64,000 bases of DNA from Gordonibacter urolithinfaciens (GTDB lineage: Bacteria > Actinomycetota > Coriobacteriia > Coriobacteriales > Eggerthellaceae). The stretch's first letter is position 1. Each line of letters begins with the position of its first letter. Shown in pieces: positions 18,963 to 26,267 of the stretch. A program made the translations under genes and the position numbers. The notes beneath the pieces were generated by a model. That model ran no database searches. It was not told the origin of the DNA and saw only the letters and a list, made by a program, of their open reading frames with translations. Location: contig NZ_LT900217.1 of the NCBI RefSeq assembly GCF_900199375.1, positions 3,162,001-3,226,000 on the forward strand, written 5' to 3'.

Positions 18963-20510
18963 ATGGCAGAGGAGAACGGATTCTTGCTTTCGGTTGAGAA
19001 AGCGGTGCGGTTGCGTCCGCAGGCGCCCGCCTACCGCGCGGCCGACGGGACGACGATGACGTACGGGGAGCTGTGGAAGCTGTCGGACGCCATCGCCGCG
19101 ACGCTGGCGGCGCGCACGGACGACCGCGCGCCGGTCGTGGTGCTGGGGCACAAGGCGCCGCTCATGGTGGCCGGCTTCCTGGGCTGCCTGAAGAGCGGGC
19201 ACGCGTTCGTGCCGGTGGACACGGAGATGCCCGCCGCGCGCCTCATGGACATCGTGTCCCAGCTGGGCGCGCCGCTGCTGGCAGCGACGGTGCCGGTGCC
19301 GGAGGCGCTGCGCGGCTGCGTGCCTGTCGGCCGCATCGTGGACGTGCGCGCGATCGCGTCGGCCCCCTGCCCGGTGCGCGCGCCCGACCGCGGGCGCTGG
19401 GTGACGGGCGAGCAGACGCAGTACCTCATCTTCACGTCCGGATCCACGGGCCGCCCGAAGGGCATCGAGGTGAGCGCGCGCAACGTCGCGCGCTTCATGG
19501 ACTGGGTGCGCACCTTCCCGGTGATCGGCGAGGGCGGGCGCGTGTTCCTCGACCAACCGCCGTACTCGTTCGACCTGTCCGAGTACGAGGTGGTGGGCGC
19601 GCTGTCCACGGGCGGCTGCCTGCACGCCGTCGCGCGCGAGGAGACGGAGGACCTGCGGGCGCTGTTCACCGACCTGCGCGCTTCGGGCGTGGAGGTGTGG
19701 ACGTCCACGCCGTCGTTCGCTGACCTGTGCCTGGTCGACCGCAGCTTCGACGAGCGGCTGCTGCCCGACGTGCGCCTGTTCCTGTTCTGCGGCGAGGCCC
19801 TGCGCCGCTCCACGGCCGCCGCCCTGCGCGAGCGCTTCCCCCGCGCCCGCATCGCGAACACGTACGGCCCCACCGAGTCCACGGTGGCGGTCACCTACGT
19901 CGAGATCGGGGACGCCGAGCTCGCCGGCGAGCGCCCGCTGCCGGTGGGCGCGGCGCGCCCCGGCACCGAGCTGCGCATCGTCGACCCCGAGACGGGCGCC
20001 CCGTGCGAGGCCGGGCGGACCGGCGAGATCGTCATCGTAGGCGACACGGTGGCCAAGGGCTACTTCCGCAACCCCGAGAAGACGGCCGCAGCCTTCTTCG
20101 ACGCGACGCTCGCCGACGGCTCGCCCGCGCGCGCCTACCGCACGGGCGACGCGGGGCACCTCGACGAGAGCGGCATGCTGTACTGCGACGGCCGCTTCGA
20201 CTCGCTCGTGAAGGTGAACGGGTTCCGCATCGAGCTGGAGGACGTCGAGGAGAACCTCGGCGCGCTGCCGCTCGTGAAGCAGGCGGCCGTGGTGCCCGTG
20301 CGCCGCCGCGAGCGGGTGGCGTACCTGAAGGCGTGCGTCGTGCTGCGCGAGCGTCCGGCCGGCACCGACTTCGAGATCGCGCGGCTCATCAAGGCGCGGC
20401 TCGCCGAGCGCGTGCCCGGCTACATGGTGCCGCGCGCGGTGACGCTCGTGGGCGAGCTGCCGCTCACCTGCAACGGCAAGGTGGACCGCAAGGCGCTGGC
20501 CGAGGCATGA
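18963..20510 (+). CDS. dltA: D-alanine--D-alanyl carrier protein ligase DltA
   Basis: 515 residues of the AMP-forming acyl/amino-acid adenylation family. The nucleotide loop reads FTSGSTGRPKGIE (~residues 157-169), and the C-terminal catalytic lysine lies in CNGKVDRKAL near residue 507. It activates D-alanine as an adenylate and loads it onto the DltC carrier for addition to cell-surface polymers. The four genes after it are dltB, dltC, dltD and a DltX-like gene in one transcription unit, which fixes the assignment better than the adenylation domain alone. Confidence 0.9.
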   Translation: MAEENGFLLSVEKAVRLRPQAPAYRAADGTTMTYGELWKLSDAIAATLAARTDDRAPVVVLGHKAPLMVAGFLGCLKSGHAFVPVDTEMPAARLMDIVSQLGAPLLAATVPVPEALRGCVPVGRIVDVRAIASAPCPVRAPDRGRWVTGEQTQYLIFTSGSTGRPKGIEVSARNVARFMDWVRTFPVIGEGGRVFLDQPPYSFDLSEYEVVGALSTGGCLHAVAREETEDLRALFTDLRASGVEVWTSTPSFADLCLVDRSFDERLLPDVRLFLFCGEALRRSTAAALRERFPRARIANTYGPTESTVAVTYVEIGDAELAGERPLPVGAARPGTELRIVDPETGAPCEAGRTGEIVIVGDTVAKGYFRNPEKTAAAFFDATLADGSPARAYRTGDAGHLDESGMLYCDGRFDSLVKVNGFRIELEDVEENLGALPLVKQAAVVPVRRRERVAYLKACVVLRERPAGTDFEIARLIKARLAERVPGYMVPRAVTLVGELPLTCNGKVDRKALAEA

Positions 20511-20526
20511 GGCATGGCGAGCATCG

Positions 20527-21699
20527 ATGACGTTCTACGCCGATCCGAGCTTCTTCGCGCTGCTGGCGCTGACCGTGGCGGGCGCCGCCTTCCTCGGCCT
20601 GCGCGAGAAGCCGCTCGCGCGCTACGGCATGGCCGCCTCGGCAGCGTTCCTGGCGTGCCTGTTCTGCAAGGACCTGCCCGGGCTGGCCGTGGCGTTGTGC
20701 TTCGTGGCGGTGGCCGTGCTCTCGACGCGCTGGGTGCTGGCGAAGCCCCGCTCGAACAAGCGCTTCGCCGTCGCGTTCGCGCTCATCCTCGCGCCGCTTC
20801 TCTCGGCGAAGGTCGGCGCGGTGTTCGACCAGAACCTGCTGGGCTTCATGGGCGTGTCCTACATCACGTTCAAGGCGCTGCAGGTGCTGTTCGAGGTGCG
20901 CGACGGCATCATCGAGGAGCTCGGCCTGTTCGACTACCTGTACTTCCTCCTGTTCTTCCCGGTGTTCACCTCGGGCCCCATCGACCGGTCGCGCCGGTTC
21001 GCCGAGGATGCGCACGCGGTGCGCTCGCGCGACGAGTACGCGGGCCTCTTGGCGCGCGGCATCCTGCTTTTGCTGGCCGGGCTCGTCTACACCTTCGTCG
21101 TGGCCGCGTGGCTGCATCGGTTCTACGCGCCGGCGGCCTGGGGCTCGGGCCCGTTTCTGGCCGAGCTGGGCGCGCAGGTGCAGACGGCGTACGCGTACGG
21201 GCTGTACCTGTTCTTCGACTTCGCAGGCTACAGCCTCATGGCCATGGGAGCCAGCTACTGCTTCGGCATCCGGACGCCGCGCAACTTCCGCGCCCCGTTC
21301 GCCTCCATCGACATCAAGGACTTCTGGAACCGGTGGAACATCACCCTGTCGTTCTGGCTGCGCGACTTCGTGTTCATGCGCTTCTCGCGCCTGGCGCTGA
21401 AGCGCCGCTGGTTCGACAGCCGGCTGGCTGTCGCGTGCTGGGGCTTCGTGTTCGACATGGCCCTCATGGGCGCCTGGCACGGCCTCACGGCGGACTACCT
21501 GCTGTACGGCCTGTTCCACGGCCTGCTGCTGGCCGGCACCGAAGCGTTCCAGAAGAAATCGAAGTTCTACAAGGCGCATAGGAAAGACCCCGCGTTCAAG
21601 GCGCTGTCCTGGTTCGTCACGCTGCAGCTGGTGATGTTCGGGTTCGCGCTGTTCTCGGGGCAGATCACGATGCTCGTGAAAGGAGCGTTCCATGGCTGA
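20527..21699 (+). CDS. dltB: D-alanyl transfer membrane O-acyltransferase DltB (MBOAT)
   Basis: 390 residues with about ten to twelve membrane segments and the MBOAT catalytic histidine region (MGAWHGLTADYLLYGLFHG, ~residues 314-332). Also seen is NRWNITLSFWLRDFVFMR (~258-275), the signature of DltB/AlgI-like acyltransferases. It moves D-alanine from DltC across the membrane. It begins 16 bases after dltA, and its last 8 bases overlap the dltC start. Confidence 0.92.
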   Translation: MTFYADPSFFALLALTVAGAAFLGLREKPLARYGMAASAAFLACLFCKDLPGLAVALCFVAVAVLSTRWVLAKPRSNKRFAVAFALILAPLLSAKVGAVFDQNLLGFMGVSYITFKALQVLFEVRDGIIEELGLFDYLYFLLFFPVFTSGPIDRSRRFAEDAHAVRSRDEYAGLLARGILLLLAGLVYTFVVAAWLHRFYAPAAWGSGPFLAELGAQVQTAYAYGLYLFFDFAGYSLMAMGASYCFGIRTPRNFRAPFASIDIKDFWNRWNITLSFWLRDFVFMRFSRLALKRRWFDSRLAVACWGFVFDMALMGAWHGLTADYLLYGLFHGLLLAGTEAFQKKSKFYKAHRKDPAFKALSWFVTLQLVMFGFALFSGQITMLVKGAFHG

Positions 21700-21946
21700 T
21701 AAGACGCACGAGGAGCTCGAAGAGAAGATGCTCGACATCCTCGAGGAGGTGTGCGGCGACGACGAGGTGCGCGTGCGCCGCGACGAGGACCTGTTCGCGC
21801 TCGGGCTGCTCGACTCGATGGGCGCCATCGAGCTGCTCGTGGACATCGAGGACGAGTTCGGCGTGTTCATCGCCCCCACCGAGGTGGAGCGCGCCGAGAT
21901 GAACACGGTGAACCTCATCATCCACCAGGTGGAGATCAGGCTGTAG
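21692..21946 (+). CDS. dltC: D-alanyl carrier protein DltC
   Basis: 84 residues, an acyl-carrier-type fold with the phosphopantetheine serine in LLDSMGAIELLV (Ser42). The usual length of DltC is about 78-80. It receives D-alanine from DltA and presents it to DltB. An AAAGGAG site precedes the ATG within the end of dltB. The stop is 6 bases from dltD. Confidence 0.92.
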   Translation: MADKTHEELEEKMLDILEEVCGDDEVRVRRDEDLFALGLLDSMGAIELLVDIEDEFGVFIAPTEVERAEMNTVNLIIHQVEIRL

Positions 21947-21952
21947 GCGACC

Positions 21953-23233
21953 ATGGCGAACCGGTCGGACACCCCGGGCGCGGCTCCGTCGGGCATGCGC
22001 CTTCTGCGCGCGGTGCTGGCGGGGCTGCTGGCGGCGGCGCTCGTGCTGGCGGGCGCGAACGCCCTGCTGCCCGCGCAGACCGCGCACGACCCCGCGCGCC
22101 TGTACGACTACGTGTACTCGGGCACGAAGTCCGAGAGCACGGCGTTCACGCTGGCCACCATGAGCGACGACGGCTACCTGGCGTTCGGGTCGTCGGAATT
22201 CTACATCTCGAAGGACAAGGTGGCGCAATGCCCGCAGCAGGTGCTCGGCGAGAACGTGACGGGCGTCGACCTCACCTACGTCGGTGAGGCGTACGACCAG
22301 AGCCTGTGGCAGGCCATCGCCGCGGGTGCGTACGGCAGCCAGGTGAAGAACAGAAAGGCGATGATCGTCGTATCGCCCCAGTGGTTCTTCAAGGGCAACG
22401 GCGACCAGGGCAAGTTCGCCTCGAAGTTCTCCTACGCGCTGTACCGCCAGTTCGCGGACAACCCGAGCATCTCGGATGAGACGAAGGCCTACGTGCGCTC
22501 GCGCGTGGAGCAACTGGGCGTGGACGCGAAGACCACGGCGTCGGCGCATCGCGACACGCCGCTCGACGCGGTGAACGACGCGGTGCGCACGGCGGCCGAC
22601 GACCTGCGATTGCGCTCCGAGCTGCCGAGCGTGGTGGGCCAGGCGCCGCTCAAGAGCGCCGTGCGCGCCGCGGGCGAGCCCACCGGCGAGCCCGACTGGG
22701 ACGCGCTGCTCGAGGAGGCCGACGCGTCGGGCGACGCCGCCTGCACCACGAACGATTACGGCGTCTACGACGCGTACTGGCAGAAGAACTCCGGCTACGA
22801 CGCCGAGCGCGGCCAGACCTTCTCGCAGGCCGACGAGGAGTACGCCGACCTCGCGTGCTTCCTCCAGGTATGCCGCGAGACGGGGATCGAGCCGCTCGTG
22901 GTCATCCTGCCGGTGCACGGGGCCTGGTACGATCGCGAGGACGTCTCCGCCGACGAGCGGCAGGCGTACTACGAGCGCGTGCGCGGCATCGCCGACGCGG
23001 CGGGCGCGGCCTACGCCGACTTCTCCACCTGCGAGTACGAGAAGTACTTCCTCTGCGACACCGTGCATCCCGGGTGGCGCGGCTGGGTGCGCATCGAGCA
23101 GGCGTTCTACGACTTCGTGCACGATCGCGACGACGCCTTCCTCGGCGGCGGCTCGTTCGGCGCGGCCGAGGGCCTCGACGCGGCGGGCAACGCGGGCGCG
23201 TCGCTGGCGGGCGCGGGGGAGGCGGCCTCGTGA
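21953..23233 (+). CDS. dltD: D-alanine transfer protein DltD
   Basis: 426 residues, membrane-anchored by a hydrophobic segment near residues 18-40 with the rest outside. The catalytic-type motifs are FGSSEFYIS near residue 75 and a late DTVHPGWRGW near residue 365, the SGNH-hydrolase pattern of DltD. It completes transfer of D-alanine to the outer polymer. It contains a polar insertion (~residues 180-260). Its stop overlaps the next start as TGATG. Confidence 0.88.
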   Translation: MANRSDTPGAAPSGMRLLRAVLAGLLAAALVLAGANALLPAQTAHDPARLYDYVYSGTKSESTAFTLATMSDDGYLAFGSSEFYISKDKVAQCPQQVLGENVTGVDLTYVGEAYDQSLWQAIAAGAYGSQVKNRKAMIVVSPQWFFKGNGDQGKFASKFSYALYRQFADNPSISDETKAYVRSRVEQLGVDAKTTASAHRDTPLDAVNDAVRTAADDLRLRSELPSVVGQAPLKSAVRAAGEPTGEPDWDALLEEADASGDAACTTNDYGVYDAYWQKNSGYDAERGQTFSQADEEYADLACFLQVCRETGIEPLVVILPVHGAWYDREDVSADERQAYYERVRGIADAAGAAYADFSTCEYEKYFLCDTVHPGWRGWVRIEQAFYDFVHDRDDAFLGGGSFGAAEGLDAAGNAGASLAGAGEAAS

Positions 23234-23406
23234 TGGCGCGGGCGATGCGGGCGGCGGCCGCGGTGCGCGCCGCGGTGGAGGCGCGGCCCCGGCTGCTCGG
23301 CGCGCTCGCGGCGCTGGCGACGTCGGCGATGGTCGCGCTGCTCGCGTGGTTCCTCGTGTTCTCGGGGCTGAACGGGCCGGTGCAGTTCGTGTACAGCAGC
23401 TTCTGA
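23233..23406 (+). CDS. dltX: DltX-like small membrane protein
   Basis: 57 residues: a basic start, one membrane segment (~residues 22-44) and the C-terminus GPVQFVYSSF. DltX proteins are about 50 residues, have one membrane segment and end in a FIYN(E/D)F-like motif, so size, topology and last residues agree. In firmicutes dltX usually opens the operon; here it follows dltD. The start shares one base with the dltD stop and its own stop shares one base with the next start (TGATG), so it is translated with both neighbours. Confidence 0.7.
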   Translation: MARAMRAAAAVRAAVEARPRLLGALAALATSAMVALLAWFLVFSGLNGPVQFVYSSF

Positions 23407-24998
23407 TGGCGCGCGACGACGACAGGCGGGCGCGCGCGTCGCGCGCGGGACGGGTTGCGCGGGCGCTCGCCGCAGCGGCGCTCGCGCTGGCGTGCGCGCT
23501 GCCGCTGGCATCGTGCGGGGCCGAGGCGGATACGGCGGATGACGAGGGCTTCGCCGCCGAAACGGCGGCGACGGCGGACGAGGGCCCCGCCGACGACGAG
23601 GAGGGGCCCGAGGACGCGGACGGCGCCGCGCCCGCAGGGCTCGAGCCGACGGGGGAGGACCTCGCCGCGCGCCTGGACGCCTACCTGTCCGCGAACTTCC
23701 CGCAGGTGGGCATGCCCGGGGCGGCGGTCGCCGTGGTCGACGCCGACGGCGTGCGCTACCTCGCCACGCTCGGCGACTGCCCCGGCGCCGACGCGCCGTT
23801 CGTCGTGGGCTCGCTTAGCAAGTCGTTCACGGCCGTGGCCGTCATGCAGCTGGTCGAGCAGGGGACGGTGGACCTCGACGCCCCCGCCGCCCGCTACGCG
23901 CAGGGCTACGACGTGCCCGACGAGGTGACGGTGCGCAGCCTGCTCAACCAGACGAGCGGGTTCGGCTCCCGCGATTCGCTCTCGGAGGCCGCCGACGGGC
24001 GGCTGGGCGACACGTTCGGCTCGTTCTCGTACGCGAACGCGAACTACGACCTGCTCGGGCGCGTCGTCGAGGGCGCGTCGGGCGAGCCGTACGCGCGCTA
24101 CCTCGACGAGCACGTGCTGGGCCCGCTCGGGATGACCGCTTCGACGGCCGATCCCGTTCGCGCCGAGACGCTCGGCATGGCGCCGGGGCACCGCGACTGG
24201 TTCGGCCTCCATCTGGCCGACGGGTTCCGGCACGCGCAGGGCGACGACGCATGGGGCGGCCCCGCGTCGGGCTACGTGGCGTCCAGCGTGCAGGACATGG
24301 CCGGTTACCTGCGCATGTACCTGAACGGCGGCGCGGCCGACGGCGGCGGGCGCGTGCTGTCGGCCGACAGCGTGCGGCGCATGTTCCTCGACCGCGTGCC
24401 CGATCCGGAGGGCGACACGTACTACGGCATGGGGTGGACGTCGTTTAACTGGGACGACGGCGAGCTCGTGCTGTCCCACGACGGCCAGGTGGAGAACTAC
24501 GTGGCCAGCATGTGCCTGCTGCCCGAGCGCGGCATCGGCGTGGTGGTGCTGGCGGACGCCAACGACAACGCCGGCGGCAACAGCCGATTCTTCGACCTGG
24601 TCAGCGGCGTTGTGACCGCGGCGGTGGGCGGTGTGCCCGCGCCGGTTGACGCGCAGTGGACCGCGCTGTGGCGCCAGCGCACCGACGTGCTGTACGCGTG
24701 CGCGGTGCTGGTCTGCGCCGCCCCGCTGCTGCTGGTACGCCGCTGGCCGCGGAGGCTGGCCTCGGCGCCTCCCCGCCGCCTGCTCGCGCAGGGACTCGCG
24801 CTGCACGCGGCGCTGCCCGCCGTCCTCCTCGCGCTGCCGCTCGCACGGGGCGTGCCCTGGCGCGACCTGCTCGCGTTCGCCCCCGACGCGGCGCTCGTGC
24901 TCGTCCTGAGCGCCGCGCTGCTCGTCGCCGCGGGGGCGGCGAAGCTCGCGTGGGTCGCGCTGGCGCGAAACGCTGCGCCGCCCGCGAACTTGCGGTAA
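23406..24998 (+). CDS. Lipoprotein serine hydrolase (beta-lactamase/FmtA-like) with C-terminal membrane segments
   Basis: 530 residues. A lipobox LPLASCGA puts the lipid cysteine at residue 37, followed by an acidic linker. The domain from ~85 to ~400 has the class C beta-lactamase/DD-peptidase pattern: SLSK (catalytic Ser-x-x-Lys), YANANYDLLGR (the Tyr-x-Asn position), and a late HDGQ. Three hydrophobic segments end the chain (~residues 430-525). It is the last gene of the dlt unit, joined by TGATG. FmtA, a D-alanyl esterase of teichoic acids in firmicutes, has the same fold, so removal of D-alanine is a plausible role; that is inference. Confidence 0.8.
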   Translation: MARDDDRRARASRAGRVARALAAAALALACALPLASCGAEADTADDEGFAAETAATADEGPADDEEGPEDADGAAPAGLEPTGEDLAARLDAYLSANFPQVGMPGAAVAVVDADGVRYLATLGDCPGADAPFVVGSLSKSFTAVAVMQLVEQGTVDLDAPAARYAQGYDVPDEVTVRSLLNQTSGFGSRDSLSEAADGRLGDTFGSFSYANANYDLLGRVVEGASGEPYARYLDEHVLGPLGMTASTADPVRAETLGMAPGHRDWFGLHLADGFRHAQGDDAWGGPASGYVASSVQDMAGYLRMYLNGGAADGGGRVLSADSVRRMFLDRVPDPEGDTYYGMGWTSFNWDDGELVLSHDGQVENYVASMCLLPERGIGVVVLADANDNAGGNSRFFDLVSGVVTAAVGGVPAPVDAQWTALWRQRTDVLYACAVLVCAAPLLLVRRWPRRLASAPPRRLLAQGLALHAALPAVLLALPLARGVPWRDLLAFAPDAALVLVLSAALLVAAGAAKLAWVALARNAAPPANLR

Positions 24999-25064
24999 GA
25001 TGGCTCCTTCACCGATGAGATCGCAGCGCAGGCTCTCGCCATGCGCACGGCGGGAAGGGATGTC

Positions 25065-26009
25065 GTGGAGATACTGGTCGTCATGGTCGCGGGGGTGCTC
25101 GTGGGAGCAACGGTGTTCCCCGCGCGGCTCAAGGGGCTGAACGAGAAGCTGACGCTCGCGGCCACCGGGCTGCTCATCTTCTCGATGGGCGTGCTGCTGG
25201 CCGGGCGCGAGTCGTTTCTGGAGGAGCTCGGCACCGTGGGGTGGGCCAGCGTCCTGTTCTGCCTCGTGCCGGTGGCGTTCTCGACGATCGCCGTGTACGC
25301 GCTGACGAGCCTGTTCATGTCCGACATCGCCCGCCGCCCGGCCGGTCCGCGCGTGGCCGCTGCGCAGGACGGCGCCGAGGGCGGGGCGGGCGTGCGCGGC
25401 GAGGCCGCGATGATCGGCGTGGCAGTGGGGGCGCTCGCGCTCGGCGCGGCGTACGGGCTGGCAAACGTGCCGATCGCGCCGGTCGACTTCGTAGCCGGCC
25501 ATTCCGAGGCCATCCTCTACGCGCTCATGTTCTTCGTGGGCATCAGCGTGGGCGGCAGCCGCGGCCTGCTGGGCAAGTTGCGCCAGTACCACGTGCGCGT
25601 GCTCATCGTTCCGGCGGGCATCGTGATCGGCTCGGTGCTGGGCGGCCTCGCGTGCGCGCCGCTTGCGGGCATGCCGCTGCCCACGGGCGCGGCCGTGGCG
25701 TCGGGCCTGGGATGGTACAGCCTTGCGGGCGTCATGATGACCGACATCGCCGGCGCCCAGGTGGGCAGCATCACGTTTCTGGCGAACCTGCTGCGCGAGC
25801 TCGTGTCGTTCTTCAGCATCCCCTGGATCGCGAAGCACCTCAACTACCCCACGTGCATCGCGCCCGCCGGCGCTACGAGCGAGGACACCACGCTGCCCAT
25901 GCTCATCCGCTGCACGAACGGCGAGACCGTGGTGCTCTCGGTGCTCAACGGCGTCATCTGCTCCGCGCTGGTCCCCGTGCTGATCGAGGCGTTCCATCAG
26001 CTGATGTAG
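25065..26009 (+). CDS. LysO-family (DUF340) amino acid exporter
   Basis: 314 residues with about eight membrane segments. Features of the LysO/YbjE family are GLGWYSLAGVMM (~residues 220-231) and SEDTTLPMLIRCTNG near residues 270-285. LysO exports L-lysine in Escherichia coli; here lysine or another basic amino acid is possible. GTG at 25065 was chosen because GGGAAGGGA is directly upstream; the ATG at 25041 is an alternative with eight more residues. It is on the dlt strand but 66 bases after the hydrolase, so coupling is uncertain. Confidence 0.72.
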   Translation: MEILVVMVAGVLVGATVFPARLKGLNEKLTLAATGLLIFSMGVLLAGRESFLEELGTVGWASVLFCLVPVAFSTIAVYALTSLFMSDIARRPAGPRVAAAQDGAEGGAGVRGEAAMIGVAVGALALGAAYGLANVPIAPVDFVAGHSEAILYALMFFVGISVGGSRGLLGKLRQYHVRVLIVPAGIVIGSVLGGLACAPLAGMPLPTGAAVASGLGWYSLAGVMMTDIAGAQVGSITFLANLLRELVSFFSIPWIAKHLNYPTCIAPAGATSEDTTLPMLIRCTNGETVVLSVLNGVICSALVPVLIEAFHQLM

Positions 26010-26086
26010 GGGGTGGGGCCAAGGGCCGCACCGTGCCGGCTTGCCGCATGGATCCCTCGTCCTGCCCCGGGTCCGTTCCTGCCGTC

Positions 26087-26182
26087 CCCTGGCCGCATTG
26101 GTCCTCCGCCCCCTGGCCGCGTCGGACCTCCGGCCCCTGGCCGCGCCGATTCCCCGTCCCCTGGCCGCGTCGGACCTCCCCG
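26087..26182. repeat. Four 24-nt tandem repeats
   Basis: Four head-to-tail 24-base units at 26087, 26111, 26135 and 26159, each starting CCCTGGCCGC, with small differences in the second half. The unit is a multiple of three, and one frame reads PGR-x-GPP-like eight-residue repeats, but no supported gene covers it. It lies between the exporter stop and the first parS-like site. Confidence 0.8.
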
Positions 26183-26209
26183 CGCGGCTCCGCCGCGCCG
26201 TCGCAAGAA

Positions 26210-26225
26210 TGTTTCACGTGAAACA
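26210..26225. promoter_or_regulatory. parS-like ParB-binding site 1
   Basis: TGTTTCACGTGAAACA is a perfect 16-base palindrome matching the bacterial parS consensus (TGTTNCACGTGAAACA). ParB is not encoded in the window. It lies 43 bases before pcrA. Confidence 0.85.
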
Positions 26226-26252
26226 TTTGTTCGGGAACATCCGTCCGTTTTC

Positions 26253-26267
26253 TGCTACACTGTACCT
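26253..26267 (+). promoter_or_regulatory. Extended -10 promoter for pcrA, probably leaderless
   Basis: TGCTACACT (26253-26261) is an extended -10 box. Six bases later is the ATG at 26268, so the expected transcription start falls on the start codon. No Shine-Dalgarno sequence precedes that ATG. Confidence 0.65.

Noticed and set aside
22902-25997. 1031-codon minus-strand frame opposite the dlt operon
   Set aside because: It spans four real genes on the other strand and is Arg/Ala/His-rich without any domain; a shadow in high-GC DNA.
26013-26267. N-terminal extension of pcrA through the tandem repeat and parS-like site
   Set aside because: The residues are repeat and palindrome translation; the ATG at 26268 starts the typical protein and is at the predicted transcription start.
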